Shown here piece by piece: positions 46,602 to 57,838 of a stretch of DNA of 64,000 nt. Below the pieces are notes generated by a model. The model was given only the letters and a program-made list of their open reading frames with translations, was not told the DNA's origin and ran no database searches. Position 1 is the first letter of the stretch. The number at the start of each line of letters is the position of its first letter. Position numbers and translations under genes: made by a program. The stretch is from Porphyra umbilicalis (Eukaryota; Rhodophyta; Bangiophyceae; Bangiales; Bangiaceae), in NCBI GenBank assembly GCA_002049455.2, contig KV918919.1, positions 1 to 64,000 of the forward strand. Direction: 5' to 3'.

Positions 46602-46663
46602 CGACGCCCCTATTTCGGGGGCGTCAGGGGCGCGCGACGGATAAGACGCCTTACTGACGCCCC
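46602..46663. repeat. GACGCC-rich repeat, left copy, with hairpin
   Basis: GACGCCCC (46603-46610) pairs perfectly with GGGGCGTC (46618-46625). Then comes AGGGGCGCGCGACGG and, at 46645-46663, GACGCCTTACTGACGCCCC. The same pieces recur near 47.6 kb in the same orientation. Confidence 0.75.
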
Positions 46664-46817
46664 ATTAGGCAGCCAAAACGCCCTCACGACGCTCCAAGTA
46701 GCACCCTCAATATTCTCAATAAGGTTCAAGTGGCACCCATATTTTACTTTATCATGTCATTTTTGTGTCAAGACTGGGTGCCTGTCCCCAACCAAGGTGC
46801 ACAGCAGGGATGTGGGT

Positions 46818-46855
46818 CGATAATTATCACACGATAATGATCGTCATAATTATCG
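46818..46855. repeat. AT-rich palindrome
   Basis: CGATAATTAT (46818-46827) pairs perfectly with ATAATTATCG (46846-46855). The inner GATAATGATCGTC appears again about 50 bp further on (near 46886), and CGATAATTAT again at 47559-47568. Confidence 0.8.
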
Positions 46856-46937
46856 CGAAATCATCGAAATCATGTCAGCACTCGCTGATAATGATCGTCG
46901 GTGGGCCACGTGTTCGCATTTAATTTGAAGAACATAC

Positions 46938-47540
46938 ATGTCATGCCGCAAGTGGAACAAGCGGATCCTGGACTCGCTAACACCGCCTCTGTCGGTCTTT
47001 GTTTCCGGAGCTCGCCTGCTCAATGCCCCTACTGCACTACCGGCATGTGCGCACCCGACCGCCGCCGTGCAGGTGGGAGGAGTACTGATACATGCCATGC
47101 TACACTCCTGCCCGGCCGCACGCCGCATTGCGGCAGCCGCCGCTATCGCCGTCGTGATGGTGTGTGTCGGTTTGGTGGTCGTCGCCGCCGCGTTCCCGCT
47201 CACATGCATGCCATCTCTTCGCAAGCTGGTCGCCATTTCTCCTCCCCCCTGCATTTCCGAGGGCAGCACCTCACACACCCCAACCCTGGTGAGGGTGTCC
47301 GTGTGGCGATTGCGGTCGGCCCACAACCACCCCCCCCTCCGACCCCCCCCCCGTCCCAAAGGCGGCGGCGGCCGCCGCGCGAGCTATCCCCCCCGTCGCC
47401 CCAAATGGCAGCGAGCACGTGCCGCGTGGTGGAGGCGGCGCCCCACTCCCATAGGCATCGTGTGGAGGGGCGCGAACAGGCTGTTAGACGAGACATGTTT
47501 CAGGTCGTCCATCAAGTACTTTCAGAAGAAGTTGGGCTGA
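46938..47540 (+). CDS. Possible membrane protein inside the repeat-bounded patch (uncertain)
   Basis: A 200-codon frame starts with ATG and reads MSCRKWNKRILDSLTPPLSV. It holds a strong hydrophobic helix AAAAAIAVVMVCVGLVVVAA at about residues 67-86, then a basic, Pro-rich C-terminal half ending FRSSIKYFQKKLG. It lies between the two GACGCC-rich repeats. Its composition is mixed, not a GC shadow. I know no homologue, and chance cannot be excluded. Confidence 0.3.
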   Translation: MSCRKWNKRILDSLTPPLSVFVSGARLLNAPTALPACAHPTAAVQVGGVLIHAMLHSCPAARRIAAAAAIAVVMVCVGLVVVAAAFPLTCMPSLRKLVAISPPPCISEGSTSHTPTLVRVSVWRLRSAHNHPPLRPPPRPKGGGGRRASYPPRRPKWQRARAAWWRRRPTPIGIVWRGANRLLDETCFRSSIKYFQKKLG

Positions 47541-47604
47541 TGGTTTTGTAACCATGAACGATAATTATTAATCATGTAGACCCCCCTGAAAACTTTCTCT
47601 TCGC

Positions 47605-47678
47605 GACGCCTTGCTGACGCCCTTTTGAGTTGGGGCGTTAGGGGCGCACGACGCCCAAACGACGCCCTGGTGACGCCC
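47605..47678. repeat. GACGCC-rich repeat, right copy
   Basis: GACGCCTTGCTGACGCCC at 47605-47622 differs from the left copy by one base over the shared part. GGGGCGTTAGGGGCGCACGA follows (about 47632-47651), matching GGGGCGTCAGGGGCGCGCGA of the left copy with two differences. Further GACGCCC units run to 47678. Confidence 0.75.
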
Positions 47679-48217
47679 TTAACTTAACGTTCCACTTGGA
47701 GTTGGCTTCGAGGCAACGGGTCCGAACAAGTGCAATTGTGATTGGTCCTATTTACGGTGTGATTTGTGGTCTGTCTGGGCCATAGATTCATCATCCTGCC
47801 TCCACCAAGCTAAATATCGGGCCCGTGCTGCTATGGACGTGGAGACAGCAGCCAATGGGCGTGGGACGTGCGGTCTCTGCCGCATGGTCCAATATGGAGC
47901 GAGATCGGCATGCGGGCGTCCCAGCGTCTCGCCGCGCGACGCGCGGCCGGCGTCCGCCCTGGATTTGCCAAGACGAGCCGTCACTCGCCGCCAGCCCCGA
48001 CACGTCGGCCACGCCAACTAGCTCGGGTGTCTGTGCATCGGACTTGAGCCGCGTGCCGCCGCCGTCATCTCTGGCGAAAACATCGACCGCGCAGTGTACG
48101 TGTCGTTGACACCCACGCCGGCACACGCCACCGCCGCTCTGTGTCCTCTCCGACTCTCACCTCCTTCCTTCTCCCTTCGCTCCACCTTCCTGTTCCTCCC
48201 CCCCTCCCACCACCATC
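47679..48217. other. Upstream region of PDX1
   Basis: Mixed composition, then a C/T-rich leader. No gene seen. An AT-rich stretch GCTAAATATCG at about 47809 could hold a weak promoter element. Confidence 0.5.
48125..48217 (+). promoter_or_regulatory. Pyrimidine-rich leader before PDX1
   Basis: From about 48125 to the ATG at 48218 the + strand is mostly C and T (for example CTCACCTCCTTCCTTCTCCC), ending CACCACCATCATG. The same kind of tract precedes many genes here, and it probably marks the transcription start or 5' UTR. Confidence 0.5.
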
Positions 48218-49201
48218 ATGAACGGTCACGCCAACGGCGGCGCGGCCGCACCCGGCGCTGCGCTGGACGGCTCGACTTTTGCCGCGACGGCCCGCGCGGT
48301 GTCTTCGTCGGAGGACATCTCATCCAAGTATGCGGTCAAGGTCGGCCTTGCCCAGATGCTCAAGGGCGGCGTCATTATGGACGTTGTCACCCCCGAGCAG
48401 GCGGTCATTGCGGAGCAGGCGGGCGCCTGCGCGGTCATGGCGCTGGAGCGCATCCCCGCGGACATCCGCGCCAACGGGGAGGTTGCCCGCATGTCGGACC
48501 CGGCGATGATTGCGTCCATCCAGGCGGCCGTCTCCATCCCGGTCATGGCCAAGGCCCGCATCGGCCACTTTGTCGAGGGGCAGATTCTCGAGGCCCTCGG
48601 CGTCGACTACATTGACGAGTCGGAGGTGCTGACGCCTGCCGACGAGGTCAACCACATTGACAAGCACGACTTTTCGGTGCCCTTTGTGTGTGGCTGCCGC
48701 AACCTTGGTGAGGCCCTCCGCCGCATTGCCGAGGGCGCCGCCTTCATCCGCACCAAGGGTGAGGCCGGCACTGGCAACGTTGTCGAGGCTGTCCGCCACG
48801 CGCGGTCGGTCAATGGCCAGATTCGGAAGCTGAAGACCATGGACGACGCGGAGCTGTACACCTTTGCCAAGGAACTCGGCGCGCCTCTGGAGCTGGTGCG
48901 GCGGACAAAGGAGCTCGGCCGCCTGCCGGTTGTTCAGTTTGCGGCGGGTGGCGTGGCCACCCCCGCCGACGCGGCTCTGATGATGCAGCTCGGCCTTGAC
49001 GGCGTCTTTGTCGGCAGCGGCATCTTCAAGTCAGAAGAGCCTGCCAAGCGCGCGGCCGCCATTGTGCGGGCGGTGGCCAACTTCCGGGACGCCAAGGTCC
49101 TGAAGGAGTGTAGCACGGGCATTGGCGCGCCGATGGTCGGGATTGAGATGGATGCGCTCGTGCAGAAGTGGGCGGGCGACGCCCGGCACGGCACTCACTA
49201 G
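48218..49201 (+). CDS. PDX1: Pyridoxal 5'-phosphate synthase subunit PDX1 (PdxS/SNZ)
   Basis: PDX1 makes pyridoxal 5'-phosphate from ribose 5-phosphate, glyceraldehyde 3-phosphate and ammonia supplied by PDX2. The 327-residue protein is full length for the family. Marks include [50 protein letters not shown], the active-site Lys in [20 protein letters not shown] (family K81), [13 protein letters not shown], and [20 protein letters not shown] with the second active-site Lys (family K149). The C-terminal part has [20 protein letters not shown] and [14 protein letters not shown]. The first about 30 residues are an Ala/Gly-rich extension; there is no clear targeting peptide, so it is probably cytosolic as in plants. 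No intron. No PDX2 gene is in the window. Confidence 0.98.
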   Translation: MNGHANGGAAAPGAALDGSTFAATARAVSSSEDISSKYAVKVGLAQMLKGGVIMDVVTPEQAVIAEQAGACAVMALERIPADIRANGEVARMSDPAMIASIQAAVSIPVMAKARIGHFVEGQILEALGVDYIDESEVLTPADEVNHIDKHDFSVPFVCGCRNLGEALRRIAEGAAFIRTKGEAGTGNVVEAVRHARSVNGQIRKLKTMDDAELYTFAKELGAPLELVRRTKELGRLPVVQFAAGGVATPADAALMMQLGLDGVFVGSGIFKSEEPAKRAAAIVRAVANFRDAKVLKECSTGIGAPMVGIEMDALVQKWAGDARHGTH

Positions 49202-50131
49202 GAAGGGATGAGGCGCGTCAGACGGCGGCGTGGTACATAGCAGCGTTGGGCGAGAGTGAGTATGAAAGACCCCTGCGTGGGGGCAAGAGGTGGTAGGGGC
49301 GTGCCGGATATGACATTCAAGCGTGGCTACGCGCCCCACCCACACCGTCTGCAAGAATGAGCGGTTGGTGTACTTTCTGTAGATTTTCTTTTGTTGCCCA
49401 AGCTTGTGTCTGGACTGCTGTGTTTCTTCACTGAGGTGATGCCTCGGTTGGACAGGGATGGCAAGGCGCAAGCCTCTGCTCTGATGACATCTTCTCAGTG
49501 TCGCAGTACAAAGTCGTAAAACAATTGTCTACCAATGGCGTGCCAACCGCCACCCTGGCAACTCGAAACAGCAGAGAGATGGTCAGAGGCTGATGAAGAA
49601 GACGACGATGACGCGGGTCTGCAAGCTCCCGTGGTCACGACCACCGCCCGCCCTCGCCAGCCCGACGGCGGTGATCTTTGCATGCGCAACCACATTCAAT
49701 GGAGGTAGCCCCCCAAACTTCCACCATCGAATGGGGTTTTTGTGGGGCGTGCTGCGGGCGGATCGGCTCGCCAGCCTCTCGTTGGCGTGGCAGGTTGGCC
49801 GCCCAGGACGCCTCAGCCCTCGGGTGTCGTCTTCCACGGTCGCTCCGCCCCCGCCTCCGCCATCACGGTGACTGCGTCGTCGGTCCCCGCCACCGCCACG
49901 CACGTGCGTCCCCGTGGCCATCGTCAGTCCCGCCCCGACCTTCTTGTCGGCCACGCACCGCCCCTCTTCCCTCCTCTCCATCCCACCGGTTGTGGACGAC
50001 GAGCTTGACGCCCTTCTCCCACTCTCCCCCTGGCCCCCCGCCGCCCTGCCCCACCCCCGTTGGATGCATTGGCGCCGGCAGCGAGGCCGCGACGCCCCCC
50101 CCTCCTCCCCCCTGACGGCGCGCACCGCGGT
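49202..50131. other. Intergenic, PDX1 to ABC1K
   Basis: 3' flank of PDX1, then increasingly C/T-rich sequence from about 49830 to the ABC1K ATG. No gene seen. Confidence 0.5.
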
Positions 50132-53100
50132 ATGAGCGCAACGCGCTCTGCCGCGCCGACCCGGTCCGCCGCGTTTGTGGTGCTCCCGGCGGCGGCGGCG
50201 GCGCCCGCGGCGGCGGCGCCCGCCGTCGGCGGTCGATCGTCGCCCGCCCGCCCGCCTGGCATGGCGGCACGGCAGGCCTTTGCCGTCGGCGCGCGGCTGT
50301 CCCCCTGGGCCCGTGGCGGCGCCACATCGGCCGTGACGGGCGCCCCGCGCCGGTGGGCGTCGGCCGCCGTTGGGCCGCCGCCGCCGCCGCCGGCGACGCC
50401 CCGCACGGCCGCCGGCGGGCGCCGGCCCCGCCGCTCGGCGGTGGTGGCGGTGGTCGCCGACTCGCCGCCGCCGTCGGTGGGGGCGGGCGCGGCGACGCCG
50501 GGGCGGGGCGGGGGGGCGCCGCCGCCGCCGCCTCTGCCGCCGCTGCCGCCGCCGGGCCCGGGCGTGCCGCCGCCGCCCGCCGCGACACGGGCGGAACTGG
50601 GGGAGGTGCCCGCGTCGGTGCGGCTCGCGCGGGCGGAGCAGCTGCTCGCGTCGGTGGCGCCGCCGCCGCCATCACCGCCGCCGCCGTGGGCGGCCGCATC
50701 GGCAGCGGCGGCGGCGTCGGTGGCGGCGCCTGCGGCACCCGCGCCGCCGCCCGCGCCGCCGTCGGTGGCGGCCCCTGACGGCGGGTATTGGGGCACGACG
50801 GTCGGCGGCCCCGCCTCCCCCGACACCATGACCGTCTCGACGCGGCCGCTGACGCCGACCGAGGCGGCGTCGCCCGCCGCCGCCACCAGGGGCGGGGCGA
50901 CGGCGACGCCCGTGGCGGCACCGCGCGCCGGCGGCGCCCAGTTTGAGTTGTCGACCCCGGGGCGGGGGGTGGCCGCGCAGACGACCCCGGCCACGCCCGT
51001 CACGCCCGCGGCGGCGGCGGCCGCGACCGCCCCCACCGAGGCGGTCGCCGAGGCGGTCGTCGAGCCCGGTGTGGCCCCCTCGCCCGGCGTGGCCACCCCG
51101 CTGACCGACGCGCAGCGGGCGGCGGACTTGGAAGAGCGCGCCGCCAAAGGGGCGATGATTGCCGCGCCCGGCCCCCGCTACGACCCCGCCGCCGCCGAAG
51201 TGTTTTTCCGCGGCAAGGGCTTCCTCGTCGCGCGGCGGCAGGCGCGCATTGCCGTGCCGCTCGCCGCCTTTGTCGCCAAGGTCATTGTCGACTTGCAGGT
51301 GGGGGCCGAGGCGGCGCGGCGGCCGCAGCGGGCCAAGGAGTTTTTGGACATCATTGCCAAGCTCGGGCCCGCGTTTATCAAGGCGGGGCAGGCGCTGTCG
51401 TCGCGCCCGGATTTGCTGCCCGCCGAGTACCTGCTGGAGCTCCAAAAACTTCAAGACCGCCTCCCGCCCTTTCCCAACGACGTGGCCTTTGCGCTCATTG
51501 AGGAGGAGCTCGGGCGCCCCCTCTCAGAGGTGTACTCCAAGGTCGACCCCGTGCCGGTGGCGGCCGCGTCGATCGGCCAAGTGTACAAGGGCGTCCTCCG
51601 CGGCACCGGCGAGCCGGTCGCCATCAAGGTGCAGCGCCCCGACTGTGAGCAGACGATCGCGAAGGATATGTATATTCTGCGCAACTTGTCGGGCCTCTTC
51701 ACGCGGCTCTTTAAGCTCATCAAGCGGGACGTTGACCTGCAGTCGGTCATCAGCGAGTTTGGCAAACTCATCTATGAGGAGATTGACTACCTGTCGGAAG
51801 CCCGCAACGCCGAGCGCTTCCTCGCCCTGTACGGGGACGTGCCGGACGTGTCGGCGCCCAAGATTTTTTGGCGTTTCTCCAACCGCCGCGTCCTGACCAT
51901 GCAGTGGGTCGACGGCGTGCGGCTGACGTCGGAGCAGCTCGCGGACAATAGCCACCTGGTGCAGACGCTCGTGCAGTGCTCCCTGCGGCAAATGTTGGAG
52001 AATGGGTTCTTCCACGCGGACCCCCACGGGGGCAACCTGCTCGCCACCCCGAGCGGCCGCCTGTGTTACCTCGACTTTGGCATGATGTCCGAGGTCGGGC
52101 AGGCGCAGCGTTACGGCATCATCCTCGCGGTCGTGCACATGGTCAACCGGGATTTCGAGGCGCTGTCCGCCCTGTACATCCGCCTCGGCTTCCTGCCGCC
52201 CGACACGGACTTGTCGCCGATTGTGGCGGCGTTGGAGGACGCCCTGCCGGACGTGCTCGGTGCGTCGGTCGGGGAGCTCAACTTCAAGTCGGTCATCAAC
52301 AAGCTCGGCTCGGTCATGTACCAGTTCCCCTTTTCGCTGCCGCCCTACTACACGGCCATCCTGCGTTGCCTCGGCGTCCTCGAGGGGCTCGCCATCCAGG
52401 TGGACCCCAACTTTAAGATCCTCAACGAGGCCTACCCGTACATTGCGTCGCGGCTGCTGACAGACCCGGCGCCCGAGCTGCAAGAGGCCCTCCAGTATCT
52501 GCTGTTCAAGGACGGGCGGCCGCGGTGGAACCGCCTCGAGTCGCTGCTCGACTCGGCGACGGGCGCGGGCGATTACGATGTGTCCCTCGCGGCGGAGCAG
52601 CTGGTCGATTTCTTGCTGTCGCCCAAGGGGGCGGTCATCCGCGCCAACCTTGCGTCGGACGTAGTCGCGGAGCTCGACGCCCTCTCGGCCGACACGGGCT
52701 CCTACTACCTCGCCTCGTCGGCGCGGACGGTGGCGGCGGCGGGGCTGTGGGTGCCCCCGGCGCTGCTGCGCTCCCTCCCGCCCCCCGTGACGACGCCGGC
52801 CATGAACCGGGCGGCCAAGGTGTGGGCGATCCTCTCCCGCTCGCGGGGGAGCAACGCGGGCAAACTCGCGCCCGTCGTCCGGCGCGTCGTCACGCAGCCC
52901 GAGGGGCAACGCGTCACTGCGGATGTGGCGTTGAATTTTGCGCAGAAGGCGTCGTCGCGGCTCATCCGCTTTGCGTTTGGGTTGCCCGAGGAGGCGGGCG
53001 CGGCCGCGCACCCGCAGGGGGCGGCAACGACCGTCACGTCGGGGCCGCTGGGCACGACGACGGTGACAATGACGCCGGCGGCGGCGGCGGCGGCGGCGAG

Positions 53101-53257
53101 CGCCGCCCCCGCGCCGCCCGTCGCGCCCGTGCCGCCCGCCGGGGGACACGCGGCGGGCAAGCCCATGTCGCCGGCCGCGCGCGCGGCGGCGGCGGCGCGG
53201 GCAGAGGTGGCGGCGCGGGCGGCGTCGCGGACGGCGGCGCCGCCGTCGGGGTATTGA
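50132..53257 (+). CDS. ABC1/UbiB-family atypical kinase, probably plastid
   Basis: ABC1K proteins regulate quinone and prenyl-lipid metabolism in plastids and mitochondria. The kinase-like domain starts near residue 370 with IVDLQVGAEAARRPQRAKEF. The KxGQ motif is in AFIKAGQALSSRPDLLPAEY (Lys about 417), and the Ala-rich nucleotide loop is AAASIGQVYKGVL (about 476), followed by VAIKVQRPDC. The catalytic and metal motifs are FFHADPHGGNLLATPSGRLC (about 627) and YLDFGMMSEV (about 647). The C-terminal part (to about 960) is the usual helical region, and a Gly/Ala/Pro tail follows. The N-terminal about 350 residues are Pro/Ala/Gly low complexity, starting MSATRSAAPTRSAAFVVLPA, a Ser/Arg/Ala-rich transit-like start. 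Length 1,041 residues, longer than the usual 500-800 because of both disordered ends. One exon, frame intact despite its GC content. Confidence 0.95.
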   Translation: MSATRSAAPTRSAAFVVLPAAAAAPAAAAPAVGGRSSPARPPGMAARQAFAVGARLSPWARGGATSAVTGAPRRWASAAVGPPPPPPATPRTAAGGRRPRRSAVVAVVADSPPPSVGAGAATPGRGGGAPPPPPLPPLPPPGPGVPPPPAATRAELGEVPASVRLARAEQLLASVAPPPPSPPPPWAAASAAAAASVAAPAAPAPPPAPPSVAAPDGGYWGTTVGGPASPDTMTVSTRPLTPTEAASPAAATRGGATATPVAAPRAGGAQFELSTPGRGVAAQTTPATPVTPAAAAAATAPTEAVAEAVVEPGVAPSPGVATPLTDAQRAADLEERAAKGAMIAAPGPRYDPAAAEVFFRGKGFLVARRQARIAVPLAAFVAKVIVDLQVGAEAARRPQRAKEFLDIIAKLGPAFIKAGQALSSRPDLLPAEYLLELQKLQDRLPPFPNDVAFALIEEELGRPLSEVYSKVDPVPVAAASIGQVYKGVLRGTGEPVAIKVQRPDCEQTIAKDMYILRNLSGLFTRLFKLIKRDVDLQSVISEFGKLIYEEIDYLSEARNAERFLALYGDVPDVSAPKIFWRFSNRRVLTMQWVDGVRLTSEQLADNSHLVQTLVQCSLRQMLENGFFHADPHGGNLLATPSGRLCYLDFGMMSEVGQAQRYGIILAVVHMVNRDFEALSALYIRLGFLPPDTDLSPIVAALEDALPDVLGASVGELNFKSVINKLGSVMYQFPFSLPPYYTAILRCLGVLEGLAIQVDPNFKILNEAYPYIASRLLTDPAPELQEALQYLLFKDGRPRWNRLESLLDSATGAGDYDVSLAAEQLVDFLLSPKGAVIRANLASDVVAELDALSADTGSYYLASSARTVAAAGLWVPPALLRSLPPPVTTPAMNRAAKVWAILSRSRGSNAGKLAPVVRRVVTQPEGQRVTADVALNFAQKASSRLIRFAFGLPEEAGAAAHPQGAATTVTSGPLGTTTVTMTPAAAAAAASAAPAPPVAPVPPAGGHAAGKPMSPAARAAAAARAEVAARAASRTAAPPSGY

Positions 53258-54944
<1,687 letters not shown>

Positions 54945-55149
54945 GCGGTGGGGGGGGGGGGGACGGCGGGCGCTGGCAACTCGCGGGCGTGACTCGCCCT
55001 CGGCCGCGTGGGGCGCCGCTCCACTCACCCGCCCGGCCCTCATGCCACCCCCTCAAAACGGCGGGAGCTCTGACCGAGACGCCGATCAAAAAGCACGTGT
55101 GTACAAGGATACAATGCGAGCGTCCCCCCTCCCGCCCCCCTCCCCCCGC

Positions 55150-55181
55150 TCACGCGCGGGCACGCCCCTTCCCCCGGTGCT

Positions 55182-55216
<35 letters not shown>

Positions 55217-55815
55217 ACGTCCACCCCCGCCGCCGCCGCCTCGGCCGCCGCCGCCACCACCGCGTCCGTCGCCGCCTCGGCCGCCGCCTCTGCCGCCCCC
55301 ACCCGCCGACACATTGCCCGCAACGCCGCGGGCGTGTGCTGCAAGTAGTTGCGCTTGCGGTCGCGGGCCATGGCCCCAAAGTTGCCCGCCCCGTGCGCGG
55401 CAACGAGCGACCGCACGGTCGCCACCTCCCCGTCAGACGGGTGGTGGGGGCGGGGCGCCTCCCCGACCGACGCGCGGGCGGCGAGCGCCGCCGCCGTGAC
55501 GCTCATGACGGCCGGCGGGGCGTCGTCGTTGCCGTCATTGTCGGCGGCGGCGGCGCCCGGCCGCGACGATTGGGTGGCGAGCCGCCGGTGGGCGGTCGGC
55601 CCGACGGCCGCGTTGGGGTCAGACGCGAGCCCCAAGCCCGCGAGGTTGGCCTTGACGGTGCGGGTATTGTCCCACGCGGCGGCGACGGTCACGTCGCCCA
55701 CGGCGGGCGCGTGGATGCGCCCGCCGCGCTGGTTGGCGCGCCGCTTGGCCGACGCGCGCGCAGAGGAGCCGAGGGAGGCTTTGGTGACTTGGCCGCGGGA
55801 GGGGCGTTTGCCCAT
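55150..55815 (-). CDS. NOP16: Nucleolar protein NOP16
   Basis: NOP16 is a 60S ribosome-biogenesis factor. The product starts MGKRPSRGQVTKASLGSSAR with a basic N-terminus, then AKRRANQRGGRIHAPAVGDV. The family core AAWDNTRTVKANLAGLGLAS, then DPN, aligns with human AWD-x-x-K-S-V-R-Q-N-L-A-E-M-G-L. Near the C-terminus, VRSLVAAHGAGNFGAMARDR then KRNYLQHTPAALRAMCRR aligns with the HGEDYKAMARD-KNYYQDTP-QIR block. It is 221 residues, close to the family (178 in human). The Gly run before the stop is encoded by the 34-base C tract at 55183-55216, so the last residues and exact stop are uncertain. It is convergent with DIM1 at 205 bp; both serve ribosome assembly. Confidence 0.85.
55183..55216. repeat. 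Poly-C tract of 34 inside the NOP16 3' end
   Basis: Thirty-four C bases, the longest homopolymer noticed. On the coding strand it reads as a poly-Gly run. Confidence 0.8.
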
Positions 55816-56461
55816 GGTGGGGGGGGGGGTGGGGGGGGGGGGGTGGGCGGGAGGTGGGGAGGGGGGTCGAGGGGAGGTGGGGTGGGGGGGGAGGGGGGGG
55901 GGGGGGGGGGGGCGGGCGACGGGGACCGAGGGGGGATGGAAAAGCGGAAGAGGGGGCACTGGTGACCAAAGAGGAGGAGGGAGCAAAACAAGGAAGGCAA
56001 CGCAGAAGAAGGGGATTGTGTTTCGAGGCGACACGAGGAGGTGGGCCAGGGGAGGGCGTTGGGGGAGTTCCTGCGCGGCTGCGGGCAAAAGAGGCTGCGC
56101 GGGGGACGTGCGCGGCGGCAAGACGCCGCCAAGACCCAGACACGTCGCGGTCGTCGACGGTGACCCCAAGTAGCACCCACCCAGTCAGAGGTTGTTGACA
56201 AACCTCTCTTCAAGGATGAAAGTTACCAAAAATAGATTTTGATCTACGCGGCTGCAACCCCGTGCGAGACCGACACCCTCGCGCTGCAGTCCCCAGACGC
56301 CGATCGACGGGCGCCCCTTCACCCCCGTCACGTGTGTGCCCCTCCACCCCCCTCCGCACCAATGAAAGGCGGGTATTGTGCTACCTAGACTCTCTATACA
56401 TTAACTGTCATGTGCTATGTACCGACTCGCGCGCGCCATATCGTGGCTTCCCGACCGCGCC
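55816..56461. other. Intergenic, NOP16 to the DOMON-Hog gene
   Basis: Leader of NOP16 (C-rich on the minus strand, G runs at about 55820-55912), then less GC-rich sequence at 56200-56440, the 3' flank of the next minus-strand gene. No gene seen. Confidence 0.5.
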
Positions 56462-57838
56462 CTACGCGGTCGCGGCAACGACGCCCCCCCCCCGGGGCAA
56501 CCACGCGGCCACCGCCTTGCGGCCCGCCTCGGCGGCGGCGGCCACCCCCCCCGGCAGCGTCAGCCCCGCCCACCCCCCCACCGCCGCCCACGCAGCCGCA
56601 ACGGGCGCGAGCGCCGCGCGCGCGACCCCGACCCGCACCGCGGTCGTGTAGCACGAGGTGACGACCCCCCCCACGAGCAGCTCCCCCGAGAGCGTGTGCG
56701 GGTTCCACAACCCCCGGCGCCGCTCGATGCGCACGCCCGTGACGGGGAGGGCGTCCCGCCCGCCCGCGTCGCGGAGCACGTCCCCCGCAACAATCGTGCG
56801 CGCCGCCGCCAGCCGCCCATTGACGTACACATAGTGGCCGGGGGAGGCGGTGAGGAGCACCTCCCGCCCGCCGTCGACGCTGTCGCCGCCCGTGGCCACC
56901 ACAAACGGGGTCACCGCGTCGGCGTCGGCGTGGGAAAAGAGAAAGACGGGGGACGTGGCGCCGCCGCCCACGGCAACCTCGTCGCCAATGGCGAGCGCGT
57001 CCATCCGCACTGCCGAGCCGTCGGCGAGTGTCACGGTCGCGTCCGAGGGGAAACACACCGACGAGCTATCATCGTCGCTGTCGTCCGCGGCGGCCGGGGT
57101 GGGCGTCACCACCCCGTCGTCATCGTCGTCGTCATCGCCGTCTTCCTGCGCGGCATCCCTGCCGTCGTCGTCGTCGTCGCCGTCGTTGCCATTGTCCGCG
57201 TCAACGCCGCCCGTCGAGATGGTCGACACGGCGGATTTGCCAAAGTCGAGCTCCGCCGACTCCCGCGCCGTGTGGCGTTGGAGGCCCGCCTCCCCGACCG
57301 GGTTGCCGACCGACCAGATGGCGCCTTTGACCCCGTCGGCCGTTTCCCCGTCGGACAACGCGACCGTCCAAAACACGTTGAGCGTCTTTGGCGACGGCCG
57401 AAAGGCGGCAATGCCAGAGAGCCCGTTGGACTCCGCCACGTCGGCGGGCAGCGCAATGACCGCATCGGCACTTTTGCCCACGAGGTTGTACGCCGACGCG
57501 CTCGTGTCCCCCGACTGGCTCGTGATGCCGACGACGGCCAGGTTGCCGACCATCTGCAGGTTGTCGGAAAAGGCAAAGGCGGCATAGCCGGTCGTGTCGG
57601 CGCTCATGGCCATGACGAGGGAGCGGCCGTCGTCAGAGGGCGTCCAGTGGACGCTCCCCCGCACCACGCCGGGTAGCTCTCGGCAGTAGAGGAACGCGTT
57701 GACCTCCCGGCCAATTTTCAGCGTGCACGTCGTCAGTTGGGCGGCGGCGGGGGGGGGCACCGCCACCAGACCGGCAGCGATTGACGCGGCGGCCGTGGCG
57801 GCCGCCAGACGGCGGCGGGACGGGGTGTAGAGCACCAT
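56462..57838 (-). CDS. Secreted DOMON-Hog (Hint) protein
   Basis: The 458-residue product starts MVLYTPSRRRLAAATAAASI, a signal peptide ending near residue 33. A DOMON domain follows (about 38-190): VHWTPSDDGRSLVMAMSADT, then GYAAFAFSDNLQMVGNLAVV, then AFRPSPKTLNVFWTVALSDG. DOMON domains bind heme or sugars. An acidic linker (DDDDDGRDAAQEDGDDDDDD) leads to a Hint domain of Hedgehog (Hog) type from Cys262: VCFPSDATVTLADGSAVRMD, ALAIGDEV, LLTASPGHYVYVNG with His335, and GLWNPHTLSGELLVGGVVTS then CYTTA with Cys396. In Hedgehog, the Hint Cys attacks the preceding peptide bond and releases the N-terminal part, sometimes with a lipid attached. Here cleavage would fall between Val261 and Cys262. The last about 55 residues are hydrophobic/Ala-rich. 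The frame is intact, with no intron. Confidence 0.9.
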   Translation of the reverse strand: MVLYTPSRRRLAAATAAASIAAGLVAVPPPAAAQLTTCTLKIGREVNAFLYCRELPGVVRGSVHWTPSDDGRSLVMAMSADTTGYAAFAFSDNLQMVGNLAVVGITSQSGDTSASAYNLVGKSADAVIALPADVAESNGLSGIAAFRPSPKTLNVFWTVALSDGETADGVKGAIWSVGNPVGEAGLQRHTARESAELDFGKSAVSTISTGGVDADNGNDGDDDDDGRDAAQEDGDDDDDDDGVVTPTPAAADDSDDDSSSVCFPSDATVTLADGSAVRMDALAIGDEVAVGGGATSPVFLFSHADADAVTPFVVATGGDSVDGGREVLLTASPGHYVYVNGRLAAARTIVAGDVLRDAGGRDALPVTGVRIERRRGLWNPHTLSGELLVGGVVTSCYTTAVRVGVARAALAPVAAAWAAVGGWAGLTLPGGVAAAAEAGRKAVAAWLPRGGGVVAATA

